Positions 9,531-20,769 of a DNA stretch of 64,000 bases are shown here, piece after piece. Source of the stretch: Anastrepha obliqua (lineage: Eukaryota > Arthropoda > Insecta > Diptera > Tephritidae); assembly GCF_027943255.1 (NCBI RefSeq), contig NC_072896.1, forward strand, positions 117,273,879 to 117,337,878, read 5' to 3'. The translations under genes and the position numbers were made by a program. The notes below the pieces were generated by a model. That model was not told where the DNA came from, ran no database searches, and saw only the letters and a program-made list of their open reading frames with translations. Each line of letters begins with the position of its first letter. Position 1 is the first letter of the stretch.

Positions 9531-10690
9531 AAAATGAAGACGATTAAATAATCATTGATCAAATGATACATAACAATACCAAGTTTTTTAGAAAACTTTA
9601 ACGCACTAAAAGTAGAAAATATTGATTGTTATTTAGAGCTAGAAGAGGACTGATCGAACATTTGTGTTGACCCCAAAAGTGGAAATTAGACCAGATAGAA
9701 ATTTTATGGAACTGGTTTTAACTTTGAGCCCGATTTTCAACCAGAATGAAATATTTGGAGCCCCAATACTTTGAGCAATTTTTCCTTGAAGAACTTTTTG
9801 AGGAAATGACATTTAATACAAACTTATTTTTTGTGTGAAAATATTAGTGTAATCTTAAATAGCAAGAATGACATTTTGAGATCCAACACTTTCGCTAGAG
9901 CTTTTTAACAACACCTAAAATTATATTTCGTTGATAGGACAAAAAATTATGTACTGTGTAGAAAATCGGGGTTTCCGTATCTACATAAAGGTAAACTTCG
10001 ACTAGAATTTAGTCCAGTGGCTAAGTTTTTTTTTGCAATTTTTCTTAATTTATGGAAAATGTTAACTAAGTCTTGGCATAATCTGTATTTCGACACTGTT
10101 TTCAACTCCTCTAACTTCCTGGAAATATTATCACTACGAGATATAATTGCCGCAGGAACTGCTGGAGTAAGCAGATATTATGAAACAAGTCTGACTGTTT
10201 GGCAAGCACGGATGGAAAATGTAATAGATACAATCAAGGATGATAGATTTACCAGATTTGCTCTTTAACTATGGAGGAAACGAAAACTGTTAGTGGAACT
10301 TCGGTTGAAATGTTGGGAGATTCGGCAGCCGAAATCTGCACGATCATTTTACATGTATTCACATAGAGAGAGACATTTTTTTCGTATATGGCAAACAAAT
10401 CTTAATATAGTTTTTTCATAAGCAAACCGCTTCGTGACCTCAGTTACGTCAGCCCATCAACTTTTTCTGTCAATTTCGTTCAGAGCCAAATAACGGTATG
10501 CTAAATAAAATACTTTTCATAATCTTTTCACCATGAAATACAATCATATAAGTGTATTGATTTTGTTTAACATGAACGCCAGCGGGACTTCATCCTAACG
10601 AGCATCAGCTGCCTGTTAGTTGGCTAAATGACAGACCAGAGTATATTTTACGAGCGCCCGGAAGCACTTTGCCGAGAGTAAACGCGAAAA
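9531..10690. other. AT-rich stretch, no gene identified
   Basis: A frame of 83 codons lies at 10017-10268 on the plus strand, but I recognise nothing in it. The rest is AT-rich. The 5' flank of the mariner at 10.7 kb (a conserved-looking leader with CATCAGCTGCC) may begin near 10560. Confidence 0.45.
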
Positions 10691-11765
10691 AAGAAAATCA
10701 GTAATGGAGTTCGAACGTAATAGTTTGATTGCATTACATTTGGCTGGAAAATCACAACCAGCGATTGTTCGTGAGCTCGAGCATCTTAAAGTAAATAAAG
10801 CTTTTGTTTATCGCACCACTACTCGTTACAATGATACTGGTAGCATTGCGGAACGTCATGGAGGTGGTCATCAAACGAGTGCAACGGCATGTGAAATGGT
10901 TCAGGAAGTGAAGAAGCGACTTGAACGAAATCCCTGATAAAGTGCCAATGAAATGGCGAAAGAACTGAAAATATCTGATCGTAGCATCCGTCGCATACTC
11001 AAAAATTATCTCAAAGTCAAGCCTTACAAGTCCCAAAAAGTCGCATTATCTCCCACCAAAGTAACAAGCTAGACTTGAGGAGCGAAGGAGTGGCTTCGCT
11101 TGGTCGAAAGCGGTCAATTTAGGAACATTGTGTTTTCTGAGAGAGAAATTTTCAAATTGAGAAATTCGTTAACTCCCTAAACGATGGGATTTATTTGACC
11201 GACCATTCATACGAGAATTCGTGTCATCGATTGACCACCAGGAGGCAGGACCCGCCACAGGTAATGGTTTGGGCCGGTGTAACCGCAGATGGGCACCCTC
11301 CAAAGGTTTTCATCGAACCTGGCGTCAAGGTAAATGCGAAATATTATCGGGAAAGTAGTCTGTAGGTTGGTTTGAAGCCATGGGCAGAATGAACCAAGAA
11401 TGGCCAACAATTAATTTTCCGAACTTCATAACGTCCACACAATGGCTCTCAAATTCACCAGACGCTAATGCGACGTATTTTTCTCTATATCGGAGAGCAA
11501 AAACCGAACTCAAAATTTCATCAGTCTCGAGGCGCCGAAAAAAGCCATTGTCCGCGAGTGGACCGCAATACCTGCAAGTCACATTCGGGCAGGTTGCGAT
11601 TCGTTTCTGGACCGTCTCAAGGCCATAATCAAGGTAAAAGGGGGTCATATCGAGCAAAAGTAAATTGATTCTCAATTTTCACACATTTTTTACTTTGGAC
11701 TGAATAAAAGTAATTTTCCTAACTAAAGTCATGGCCGTTTTAATTGGTTACACTTCGAGTGCCGG
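10560..11765 (+). mobile_element. mariner/Tc1-like element with transposase pseudogene
   Basis: This is the longest continuous transposase remnant of the plus strand. It begins at ATG 10704 (MEFERNSLIALHLAG) and stays recognisable to GGHIEQK at about 11663. The 3' flank contains GCCGTTTTAATTGGTTACAC (about 11732), likely near the element end. The left terminus is not clear to me, so 10560 is an estimate. Confidence 0.75.
10704..11668 (+). pseudogene. Transposase pseudogene (MEFERNS-type)
   Basis: The HTH region is intact for 77 codons to a stop at 10935, then continues in frame as SANEMAKELKISDRSIRRIL. The first catalytic segment reads NIVFSEREIFKL, where SDE is usual, so the Asp is lost. 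The middle is shifted (VMVWA-like sequence near 11262, then VNAKYYRES). A deletion joins the KPWA region to NQEWP, removing the QQD segment with the second Asp. The C-terminal part NFITSTQWLSNSPDAN, KKAIVREW, SFLDRLKAIIKVKGGH is well preserved but in another frame. It cannot make a working enzyme. Confidence 0.8.
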
Positions 11766-11769
11766 ACCC

Positions 11770-13320
11770 TGTACTGTTCTCCAATTAGCATTCTCGGCAC
11801 AAAAATTGGCTAGTAGCCTCTACAGTTCCTACTGAAATCATTACGGATAGCTGAGAAACTAGCTGCCGTATGACCAGTTGTACAGTGCTGCTTTGGTATT
11901 CCCCCGAAAAGCTGAATATTCGCTTTTAAAACCCTTCGTAAGTTCCACCTGCTTTGTTCATCCACTGTTGACCTAAGTGAATCCTATTCACTAGAAAATA
12001 TTGAGATCAGTCCATTTATTATTCTCACGACTCATTCTCATTACGACATCGCTTTCACTGAAATTCAAGATGAGTCTGTAGTCAACACAACACCTTGGTA
12101 ATATTTGAGTAAACACATCAACTCAACTAAGCACTCAAAACTTGGAAACACCTAAATTTTATATTAACTTCTTGCATTCATTCCATTCAATAAGTCCCAT
12201 CATTCCTGCCATACCCCCGTACTGCCGCACATCGTAAAACGTTAATCTCATTTCATGCGAAAATACTATTTACAAAAAGCCAACCATAAGTGAGGCCGGC
12301 ACCGAGACCGACTTCCAGCGCAAGTAAACAAATTCAAATGAATTATTGGATCCATTAGCAAATCCACTTAAAAATTACTTACAGTTTTGAATTTGGCCAG
12401 CCAACTTTATAAAAACTTTATACACTTCGTTAAACTTTTCATGTGGCATAGAGTGGCTGCACTGGGTAGCACAACAACGGCAACAACAAAAACGGAAGCA
12501 ATGAAATAATAAATACAAAACGGAGAACTAACTGTAAATGGAAACCACTACAGAGTTAGCTACATGTAATTAGAGCGGTGGGAGTAAAGAGAGAGGAGAG
12601 TTAAAGAGGAGGGCAGGCGGGTGGCTGCTAGGAAAACTCAGCAATTAAAATATTTCGCATTTACGAATTACTATTGTAATGCAGCGGGGTAAGGGCTTCC
12701 GAAAGGGTTAAGGAAATACATTTGCATAGAAAAATATGCCGCAGCATCTTCAGGTCGGTTGATTTGCTTAGATACCCGAGTTGCTGGGCTAAATAAGTGA
12801 ATGAGGATAGTCGTCGGCTGCTAGCGAAATATGAGCTACTCGACAATGAGCGACGGTGGTGAAGGGGGGGGTGTCAAAAGTTGTAGATGCTTGGTGAAGC
12901 AGTGATGGAGGCGCATCATTTAGGTATTGAATGTTTTTGTTAGAAATTTACAATTTCCATACGAATGCGATTGCAATTTTAATGAAAATATTTTTTTAAC
13001 TTTGCCGTATTACATCGGGAAGGACAAGACTGACTGACTGTGTTGCCTGGGAGCGCGTACAGACGTTGTTGTTTTACAGCTTTGTTATTATTATTGTAAG
13101 AATTTATTATTTTAACCCTTTTACCAAAGTTCGACTGGCTAAGAGATGTGAAGGAAGCCACGCGCAAATTTCACTCAAGTCACATTAAATTTCAATGAAT
13201 TGCATTAAATGTTCAGTGAATCGGAATTGGCAATGAATATTGTTTGAGGAAGAGGGGGCTGTAGGCTGTTCAGGAAGATGAACAAATGTGTGAAAAATAT
13301 AATTAATTGTAAAAGAAGTA
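11770..13320. other. Repeat-poor stretch, no gene seen
   Basis: I found no coding motif on either strand. There are short purine-rich runs near 12585-12620 and 12855-12870. It could be host intergenic or intronic DNA. Confidence 0.5.
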
Positions 13321-13571
13321 TAAAATAAAATAAAATAAAATAAAACAAAATAAAATAAAATAAAATAAAATAAAATAAAATAAAATAAAATAAAATAAAA
13401 TAAAATAAAATAAAATAAAATAAAATAAAATAAAATAAAATAAAATAAAATAAAATAAAATAAAATAAAATAAAATAAAATAAAATAAAATAAAATAAAA
13501 TAAAATAAAATAAAATAAAATAAAATAAAATAAAATAAAATAAAATAAAATAAAATAAAATAAAATAAAAT
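13321..13571. repeat. (TAAAA)n pentanucleotide tract, about 50 units
   Basis: The tract is uninterrupted except for one TAAAAC unit near 13341-13346. On the minus strand the 15-base period reads as stop-free Phe-Tyr-Phe-Ile-Leu repeats in all phases, which creates an open frame of 170 codons (13185-13697). That frame is an artefact of the repeat, not a gene. A-rich and AAT runs (13617-13633) follow. Confidence 0.97.
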
Positions 13572-13744
13572 AGCGAGAAAAAAAATTAGAAAAAACAAAA
13601 AAAAAAAATACAAAAAAAATAATAATAATAATAAACGGAATGAAGAAAAAAAATGAAAAAATAAAAATTCAAAAAATGTTGGTCGATCCTTAAACACTAG
13701 ATAGCACTTCTATTTTTCTCAGATATCTATAGGTAGATAGGCAA

Positions 13745-14645
13745 GATGGCAAGAGTACCCCTGGTACACTACAAGTAGCACTTACGTGCCGTTTTGATAC
13801 CACAATGTGGACCATTACCTATGAAAAGATTTAGGGAAGAGAAAAACCCGTCTACAGCCATCCAGGGAAAAGAGATCTAGGCAGGAGAATTTCTTCAAGT
13901 CATCCCCAAAGGGCACGCTAAGGAATCTCAAGCGCCTAGCCGCCAGAGCCGGACATTTTCAGAGAAAGTGTTCCACAATCTCTTTCTCTGCAGAATCCCC
14001 ACAGCTTCTGCAATAGGGATTGTACGGAAATCCAAGCTTCTTCGCATGAGTACCGATCACCCAGTGACCAGTGAACACCGCTATGAGTTTGAATGGCGTT
14101 CTGTTTCTATCGTATTGGGGCCATAGTGTTTTTGAAATATCACACGATGAGACAGACCTCCATCTGTCTTGCGCTTTTTTAAAGAAAGAAATTGTGTAGT
14201 TTCCCTTTAACAACGGCCAAGGGGATACTGATGTCTGAGAAGGGGAGAGCTGGAACCAGTTCTGCCGACCCTTTCCTGGCAAGCTCATCGGCAATTTCAT
14301 TTCCATCTATATTCCTGTACCCAGGAACCCAGATAAGAGAAATTTTTTCGGCACGTTCGAGATGTTAACCAGAAGGAAGCTGCAATACGGCGACGACAGG
14401 GCCTTGATCGCAGCTTGACTATCGGAAAAATATTAATATCTCCCTCCCAGCAGCGAAGACCTCTGCTTGAAAAACGCTGCTTGTTTCCGGCAGTTTAAAG
14501 GAGACCGAAATGCTGGCTGATTTAGAGTAAACCCCCGCTCCCACTCTAGACTCCACTTTGGATCCGTCAGTGAAAACAGAGGTATCTATATCCGTACCGA
14601 CTTTCCCCTCTTTCCAATCTTGCCTGCTCGGAAAGATAGCCCTAG
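13745..14645 (-). mobile_element. RNase H LINE 3' end
   Basis: The minus strand encodes an RNase H domain and the complete C-terminal tail. The order is FTDGSKVESRVGAGVYSKSA (first Asp, about 14580-14520), SSVFQAEVFA (Glu), a damaged central strand, SLIWVPGYRNIDGN with EIADELARKG (about 14345-14280), RWRSVSSCDISKTLWPQYD, FTGHWVIGTHAKKLG and the Cys knuckle CRSCGDSAEKEIVEHFL. Frames change at least three times. The motif His (PGH) is Tyr. Everything 5' of RNase H is missing. Confidence 0.85.
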
Positions 14646-14649
14646 CACA

Positions 14650-16013
14650 ACCCTCAAGGCACAGTTTGCGGATGGAGAGGTCAGTGCGAATCAGATATCT
14701 ATAATCAAAGGCAAAATAACCTTTATCGATTCAAGGTCCGATATTTCAGGGACCCGGCTCCTTCTCCTATTTGTGCGTATTTTTAATTATCGCCTTCGAT
14801 TCCATTTTTCAAAATAGTGCTGGAAATCATCCTATGTCAGCTCTCATCTCGCTTTCTTTTGCACAGCCTTAGCAGACCCAAATTCTGTTCCTTTTCATTC
14901 GTCTGTGATGAATTATTCATCATGAGAAACAGATAGAAGTCGCAAGATCTGGCGGAGAAGGTATAAAATTGGAAGAGTTAATTTGTTGGAAATTTAAAAA
15001 TTTCGACATACTTATTTCAGGATATTGTCAACTTGACTTATTTTCCAAACAAAATTACGAAAATATTATAGACGGCATTATGAAAATTTCATTAAAAAAA
15101 TGTGATGTGTACAATAAACAGCTTTGGTGGAAGCTTAAAACGCGGCGATGTTAAAATATTTAAATACTTTTAATTTATTTACAAACCGCTTAATTTGTTT
15201 TTATTTAATCAGATTCATTTTCATTATAAATGCTCGGCGTTCGAAATATAAAATTAAAATGTGTTTGCTCGCCACAGCGAAAGCTTGGTTTTTCATTTAA
15301 TTTTTTTTTTCGCCTTTTAATTTTGTTAAACTTTTTAGCCCAACCTCGCACTTGCAACACAGGCCACGCCTTTTATATTCGCGTTGCACAGTTTTTATTT
15401 TATTTTAACGTATTTTTATTTTTATTTTTTTTTTTGTTGCCTTGCGTTTTGTTCGTATTTTGCCCATTTCACGCTCTTCACGTTATTTTTAATGTAATTA
15501 AAAAACAATTGGCTCTCATTTAAAATTCATGGAATGCAGTTTATTTTTGTTTGTTTGCCACAGTTTTTAATTTTATTTTATGTAATTTTCTTTTACCGCA
15601 ATTTACGACTATGCATGGCGTTGGCAATTTTTCATTGGCCATTTCAGCATTTTTATTTATTTCGTTTCTTTTCGTGCTGCCCGCTTCCCCACTACACAGT
15701 TTTCGCCGCGCGTTTTTTAATTCATCGCTGCGGTTTTCATCAGTATTAATTATTATTATTTATAGTTTATTTATTTTTGTTATTACTGTTGGTGTTTTTG
15801 CTGTTGCTGCTCTTAGCGTTGTCAATTTTTATTTTTGCCATTAACTTCGCACAATAAATGTTTACATTAAAAATAAAAATTAATTAAAAATTTAAAAAGC
15901 ATTTTATCATTCCCATTTGCCATTTTACTAAGGGCTAATGGGTATTTATAAAGATCCACATGAATTTATTTGCACTAGGGATAATTTCATTTGTGTGTAT
16001 ACATACATACATA
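14650..16013. other. AT-rich stretch, no gene seen
   Basis: It contains long T-rich and TTTTA-type runs (15300-15800) and a few short frames on the plus strand with no recognisable domain. It ends in an ACAT/ATAC run (about 15999-16013) just before the Tc1-like element. Confidence 0.5.
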
Positions 16014-16557
16014 CAGTTAGTAACAGAAGTAAGTATACACCGGACATGTTTTCAATTTTCCCCCAATCGATTCCCTCAAACAACATAAGTTATAACAAAA
16101 TTGTGTTTTATTTACATGAATGAAACAGAAAAATCGTATTTAATCCAAATAGTGACAAAGTTTTAAAAAGGAACAAAGTTATATAATAGCTTTTCATATT
16201 AAACTTTATAAAAATACATGTCTCAAAAGTAAGTATACAGTTTATCATATTATTGATTTGTGAAATCAAAAACATAATTAAAATGAAATCCTAGTATTTG
16301 GCAGGATAACCATTAGACTTTACAATCGCTTTAAGTCGTGATGGCATTGATTTCACCAAGTTTTCAGTTACAGCTGGTGGTATTTTATTCCATTCCTCTT
16401 GAAAGACGTTTTTCAGTTGTTCCTTATTTCTAATCGGATGTTTACGTATTTGTCGCATTAAATGTTCACATAAATGTTCGATTGGGTTGGTATCCGGGGA
16501 CAGTGGCGGTGTTTTCAGCTGTTTTTGCACATTGTACTCGTATAATAGTCACTCTCG

Positions 16558-16929
16558 TAAAGGGTTTTTCAATTGGCGCGGGTCGATTTTGGCGCCCTGT
16601 GGCAGCCATTTTGTTTTGGTGACATCTGTCAAATCTTTTGTTTCTTATTCAGTTGTTTATGCCAAATCAGCATGGCAAGTTACACGATTGAACAGGACGT
16701 TCAAATGATAAAACTTTATTATCAAAATGAGTGTTCATTAACGCAAACGTTGCGCGCATTGCGCCCATTTTTCAGTAGACGTGGTGGTTCTTCCAATTTT
16801 TTATGGCCCATATTGAACCATATGGACCTAGACGACATGTGGTTCCAGCAGGACGGCGCTACGTGCCACACAGCAAACGCCATTTTATTCCATTTCAACA
16901 TCTACCCGCCCTTATTGAAAAACCCTTTA
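16558..16929 (+). mobile_element. Short mariner-derived element nested in the Tc1
   Basis: It is flanked by TA at 16558-16559 and 16928-16929. The termini AAGGGTTTTTCAAT (16560 on) and the inverted ATTGAAAAACCCTT (to 16927) match perfectly over 14 bases, and the similarity continues to GCGGG with three changes. Its interior carries the start and the middle of one transposase joined in frame, with everything between and after deleted. That is typical of an internally deleted element moved by a relative's enzyme. It sits inside the Tc1 transposase and is therefore younger than it. Confidence 0.88.
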
Positions 16930-17007
16930 CAATGTTGGAAGATAAACGTTCCTCAAAGACTCGATTTCGTAGCGCTTTCTTTTAAATTATTTTTCAAAAT
17001 ATTTTAA
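16672..17007 (+). pseudogene. Internally deleted transposase frame (HTH joined to catalytic middle)
   Basis: The transposase start is MASYTIEQDVQMIKLYYQNE at 16672; an earlier in-frame ATG at 16573 lies in the terminal region and is unlikely to be the native start. Residues 1-40 are the first HTH (SLTQTLRALRPFFSRRGG). The frame then runs directly into NFLWPILNHMDLDDMWFQQD with the second catalytic Asp and GATCHTA. The first Asp, the second HTH and the third Asp are missing. After 16929 the frame reads antisense into the Tc1 and stops at 17007. It cannot be catalytic; an HTH-only DNA-binding product is conceivable but unproven. Confidence 0.7.
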
Positions 17008-17956
17008 TAACCATATCGGTTCATAATATTTTCGATAAATACCAAGTTTCCAACCCCGTTCGCAGCCATATATCCCCAAACCATCACAGAGCCCCCTCCA
17101 TGCTTCACACTGCCGGTCATATTGTTTGGATCCAATTCCGCGTTAACTTTTCTCCAAACTTTTTCACTGCCATCAGATCCACAGATACTGAACTTACACT
17201 CATCAGAAAATATGACTTGGCTCCAAAACTTTTGATCATATTTTTCCGATTGACACTACTCACGAAGGGCTTTTCCCAACATTGCGCTCATGATAACCAG
17301 CACTATGCAAAGCCCGGCGAATAGTTTGGATGCTAAATTGTTTTCCAGTCTCATTTTCAGCTTCAGATTTCAATTTGGGGGCACTTACTTTGGGGTGGGT
17401 CCTAATTTTCCGTACGACTAAGCTTTTTTCTCTGGGAGCGGCAGACGCCCACAACGCTCTTTATTAGTGGTGCTTCCCGCACTTTTACATTTATTCACAA
17501 TCTTTTGAACTGTAGCAAAACTCCTATCTATCAAACGACCCATTATTATAATCAGTTTATTAAATCCTCAGAAAACTCTTTTCCTCTTGGTGCCATTACT
17601 AAAAATGGCGCAAAAATTAATACAAAACGTACTTCCCTAAATTTTTATACTCACTTTAATTATTTCCTTTAATAGCTTCAACTTTTTTAATCAATACGTA
17701 AAAATAAATGTTATGCTAACTGAACAATCGTTTGCTGTATACTAATTTTTGTGACATAAGTTTCGCTGGCATCAAAGACAAAGCAAACCGTGGATAACGG
17801 TACCTAAAGTTTGCAGCTAAATTAAGGCGCATATGAAAGCTTATCCCAGTACACAATTACCATGTGTAAAATATTTTGATTACATATTAAGGAAAGCGTT
17901 AGCGTCAAACAAATCCATAAATCAGGCTCCTGTATACTTATTTATGTTACTAACTG

Positions 17957-18205
17957 TACATATTAATAATAATTAACAAATATTTACCGAGCACTTTGAG
18001 CATACGAGCAACTGAGTAGACTTAAGAACTAAGGCTTTGCATCCCCAAAATATTTCTGCAAAGGCCCAAGAAATTACCTCTTCTCAGAATTATGAACAAT
18101 CTAAACCAAATGCCAAGCAAAACCAATACTTTAAGAAAAAAATGCCGTACACTGAACTAAACAAAAAACATTTTTTGTAATATATTAATCAGACATTTTA
18201 AATCG
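17957..18205. other. Short stretch without a recognisable feature
   Basis: The sequence is AT-rich with no motif seen. It lies between the right end of the Tc1-like element and the next LINE fragment. Confidence 0.4.
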
Positions 18206-19085
18206 AAAGGCAAGGTTGTCCCCCGTCGCCCATTCTCTTCGCCATCGTCCTTGATGACGTCATGAGCCAACTGACCCTGCACAAAAAAGGCATCGTATGG
18301 AGTTTCACCAGACATCTTGAGGATCTGGATTTCGCCAATGACATTTGCCTCCCTCTCACAAACTCTCTGTCATGCCAGCGAAGGCGGCCAAACTAGTCGC
18401 GCTGGCATGCACTGTCGGGCTGGAGGTCAACATCGCCAATACTAAGGCCATGAGAGTTAGCCACAATAACGCAAGGCAGTTTTTGGTTGACGGATGCTCG
18501 GTGCAATTCGTTGAAAGCTTCTGCTACCTCGGCTGCATCATCACGACAGATAGTGGAGCAGATGAAGAGGTCAACAGCAGGCTAAACAAAGCAAGGGCGG
18601 CATTCGGTCGAATTCGTACGGTATAGGGGAGTTCGCAAATCTCCTGGCGCACTAAACTACGAATATTCGGCTCATGCGTAAAGACATTATTGTTGTATCG
18701 AAGCGGAACATGGCTGGTTTCTAACACCATCACACAGAGGCTACAATCCTTTATCAACAAATGACTCCGCATCATCTGCAGAATATTCTGGCCAAACATC
18801 ATCAGTAGCGACGCACCTCCACCCTTAAGCAAATCAAACGCAGAAAATGGCGGTGAATTGGTCACACATTGAGAAAACCACCAGATAACTTCACGAGGAT
18901 GGCTCTGGACTGGAACCCGCAAGGGAGCAGAAGTCGCGGTCGACCAAAACACACTTTGAAAAGGTCGATACTACGCGAACTAGCAAAGGCCGACATCTCA
19001 TGGGACGGTGCAAAAACAACAGCACAGAACCGGGTAGGATGGAAGAGTCTTGTCGAGGCTCTATGCTCCCGAGAGGAGTGAACAA
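18206..19085 (+). mobile_element. RTE-like LINE reverse transcriptase and 3' end
   Basis: The plus strand starts in the palm domain (GCPPSPILFAIVLDDVMSQL, with the usual RQGC-type turn) and the catalytic box, which reads LDFANDICL at about 18324-18350. The first Asp of the usual FADD is Asn. A frameshift follows, then VGLEVNIANTKAMRVSHNNA, ESFCYLGCIITTDSGADEEV, a broken thumb, and the tail RMALDWNPQGSRSRGRPKHT with NRVGWKSLVEALCSREE, stop at 19079. The tail motif (DWNPQG, RGRP) is typical of endonuclease-RT LINEs of this type. Related pieces lie at 29.7, 30.7, 35.3 and 55.7 kb. Confidence 0.82.
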
Positions 19086-19284
19086 GGAGAAAAGAAATCT
19101 GCTTACCTTTCGGCATAAGGGGAAAAACCAACCGTAAAAAGAAAACCATTTAATGATAATTTAACTCAACGTTTTATTCTAAAAATGTAATAATTTCCAT
19201 GGGTGTAAAAGAAAATAGACATATGGAACAAAATTACAATAATATTAAATTAAATCTTAAAAAACAAGATAAAATAATATTTAA

Positions 19285-19670
19285 CAGTTTCTATGCCCTC
19301 CGCTGTTTATAGTTATTAATACTAATCGTCGGAACATCGAATTTGCGAGTAACTGAGAGGCATTAAAGTCGCTTTTTGCCAATTCCTCTTGCTTAGCATT
19401 TTTAAGTCGCAATAGGCTATTAAACTGGCGTCCGTCTTTATAAACTTGCTTGCTGAGAATACTCCAGAGGCCTTCCACTGGATTTGGGTCTGGACTAACT
19501 GTGGGCCACTTCAGCTAAGGAATATTTTTTGTCGCAAAAAACTCCTTTATACGCTAAGCGCTATGGATTGGGGTACTGTCCTGTTGACACGGCAGCATTC
19601 GATAAAACATTATTCAAAACCTCTACGTAATTTTCTGCGTTGAACTTATGCAAAATAAGGCTGCTCAATT
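19285..19670 (-). mobile_element. Tc1-like transposase, C-terminal part (left of a nested mariner)
   Basis: The minus strand reads HKFNAENYVEVLNNVLSNAA (about 19650-19590) and, after a frameshift, SPDPNPVEGLWSILSKQVYK and ANSMFRRLVLITINSGGHRN, stop near 19281. This is the end of a Tc1 transposase, including the third catalytic region (normally SPDLNPIENLW). The protein appears to continue upstream at 20.57-20.75 kb, on the far side of the mariner. Confidence 0.7.
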
Positions 19671-19671
19671 T

Positions 19672-20560
19672 AGAGGTATCGGATTTTAAATAGAAATAAA
19701 ACAACGAAAACTCATTAATTGGGCGATCTTTATTATTTTTGTGTAGAGCCACTCAGGACATTTATTTTTTGAAGATAGTCCATTTCAAATAGTGGTCGCA
19801 ACTGCGCCCTTATACAGTGAATCGTAAGCACTAATTTTGAATGAGTCGTCGGAGGACTTCGATCGCTATCTCGCGAATAACTTTAGTAATGCTGGCTTCC
19901 AATGCCTCAATCGGAGCTGATTTATATATAAAGTATTTCGACTTTACATACCCCCACAAATAAAAGTCCAAGTCAGATGATTTTGAGACTAGACGAGGAA
20001 TAAATTGCTCACCGGAACGACGACGCAGTAAATCCATTGCTCCATTGCTGACAAGTAGCTCCGTCGTCTTATTGGAACTAAATGTTGCAGAGATCTTGGG
20101 CTTCAATTTCCGGCATCAAAATAGTCCTTTATCATGGGGCGATAGCGTTCCCCCTTCACTGTCACATTGGCGCTCGCCTCGTCTTTGAAGAAATATGGGC
20201 CGAGCCTATAGGCCGCACCAAACGCCGCATGGTTGGTTTCAATAGATGTAATATCTTTTCTTCAATGGCTCCGGATTACTCTTCAGTCCAAATATAGCAG
20301 TTTTGCTTATTGATGCAGCCATCAAGCCAAAAATGGGCCTCATCGCTGAACACCATAAGTTGGCCTCCCCTCAGCGTGCGATGAACACTTTTTACAGAGT
20401 GTCAATTTTCGTAATACAATTTTCCAATTTCTACACGTTGTTGAGACGTAAGTTTTTCCAGGATGATATGCCAATGAAAACTGAAAAAAACTATGTATTT
20501 CGTTTGCCAATAGTCACGCGTGATCTGTCAAAAAACCCTATTGGAGATGGTACCTCCAAC
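19672..20560 (-). mobile_element. mariner-like element nested in a Tc1 remnant
   Basis: The left end (GAGGTATCGGATTTTAAAT) and right end (CCCTATTGGAGATGGTACC, about 20536-20554) match the copy at 8.3-9.2 kb. The minus strand encodes the transposase C-terminal part: EIEAQDL-like region, NKTTELLVSNGAMDLLRRRS, LVSKSSDLDFYLWGYVKSKY (third Asp region DFYLWGYV) and APIEALEASITKVIREIAIE. The second catalytic Asp segment and the N-terminus are damaged by frameshifts. Tc1 sequence on both sides indicates insertion into that older element. Confidence 0.75.
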
Positions 20561-20564
20561 CCGA

Positions 20565-20755
20565 TCACCCGAATTTTATGAAACACGTTTAAAACCTTAA
20601 CATTCTTATGACCACTTCCGGTATACCTAACTACTATGCACTTAAACATAGAGAGGCATTTTTAAAGTTCATGAATGTTTGTATAAAAGTCCAGAATCTC
20701 AGTTTCACTATCGTCTTCTGGCCACAGCATAGACTTGATTTCATGCTCAGAACTT
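20565..20755 (-). mobile_element. Probable Tc1-like transposase core (right of the nested mariner)
   Basis: The minus strand reads MLWPEDDSETEILDFYTNIH and then KCIVVRYTGSGHKNVKVLNV. These resemble, with decay, the LWSDESKxxLF and PTVKHGGGxVMVWGCF segments of Tc1 transposases, and they lie in the order expected to continue into the 19.3-19.7 kb remnant. The match is weak; the assignment rests mainly on position and orientation. Confidence 0.45.
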
Positions 20756-20769
20756 TTATACACGGCAGT

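Larger units (their letters stand above)
16288..17595 (-). pseudogene. Tc1-like transposase pseudogene (interrupted)
   Basis: It reads from about 17595 (MAPRGKEFSEDL) through the paired HTH region (SFATVQKIVNKCKSAGSTTN; VRKIRTHPKVSAPKL; QTIRRALHSAGYHER), the catalytic core (WRKVNAELDPNNMTGSVKHG, then GGLCDGLGIYG where GGSVMVWGYM is usual) and the C-terminus SPDTNPIEHLCEHLMRQIRK to PSRLKAIVKSNGYPAKY (stop near 16291). Family length is ~340 residues and the remnant spans that. Frameshifts near 17260 and 17090 and stops disable it. Joining the sequence on either side of the nested element gives continuous reading (LSSNIVRE, stop, LLYEYNVQKQLKTPP), which confirms the insertion. Confidence 0.85.
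16014..17956 (-). mobile_element. Tc1-like element, near full length, split by a nested element
   Basis: Both ends are visible. CAGTTAGTAACA at 16014 is matched in inverted form at 17945-17956, the inverted termini extend ~26 bases (to GTAAGTATAC) with a few mismatches, and each end abuts TA. Without the 370-bp insertion at 16558-16929 the element is about 1.57 kb, the usual Tc1 size. The minus strand carries one transposase pseudogene spanning nearly the whole interior. Confidence 0.88.

Noticed and set aside
13185..13697. Open frame of 170 codons on the minus strand
   Set aside because: It is produced by the (TAAAA)n tract, which is stop-free in all minus-strand phases; the translation is a five-residue repeat.
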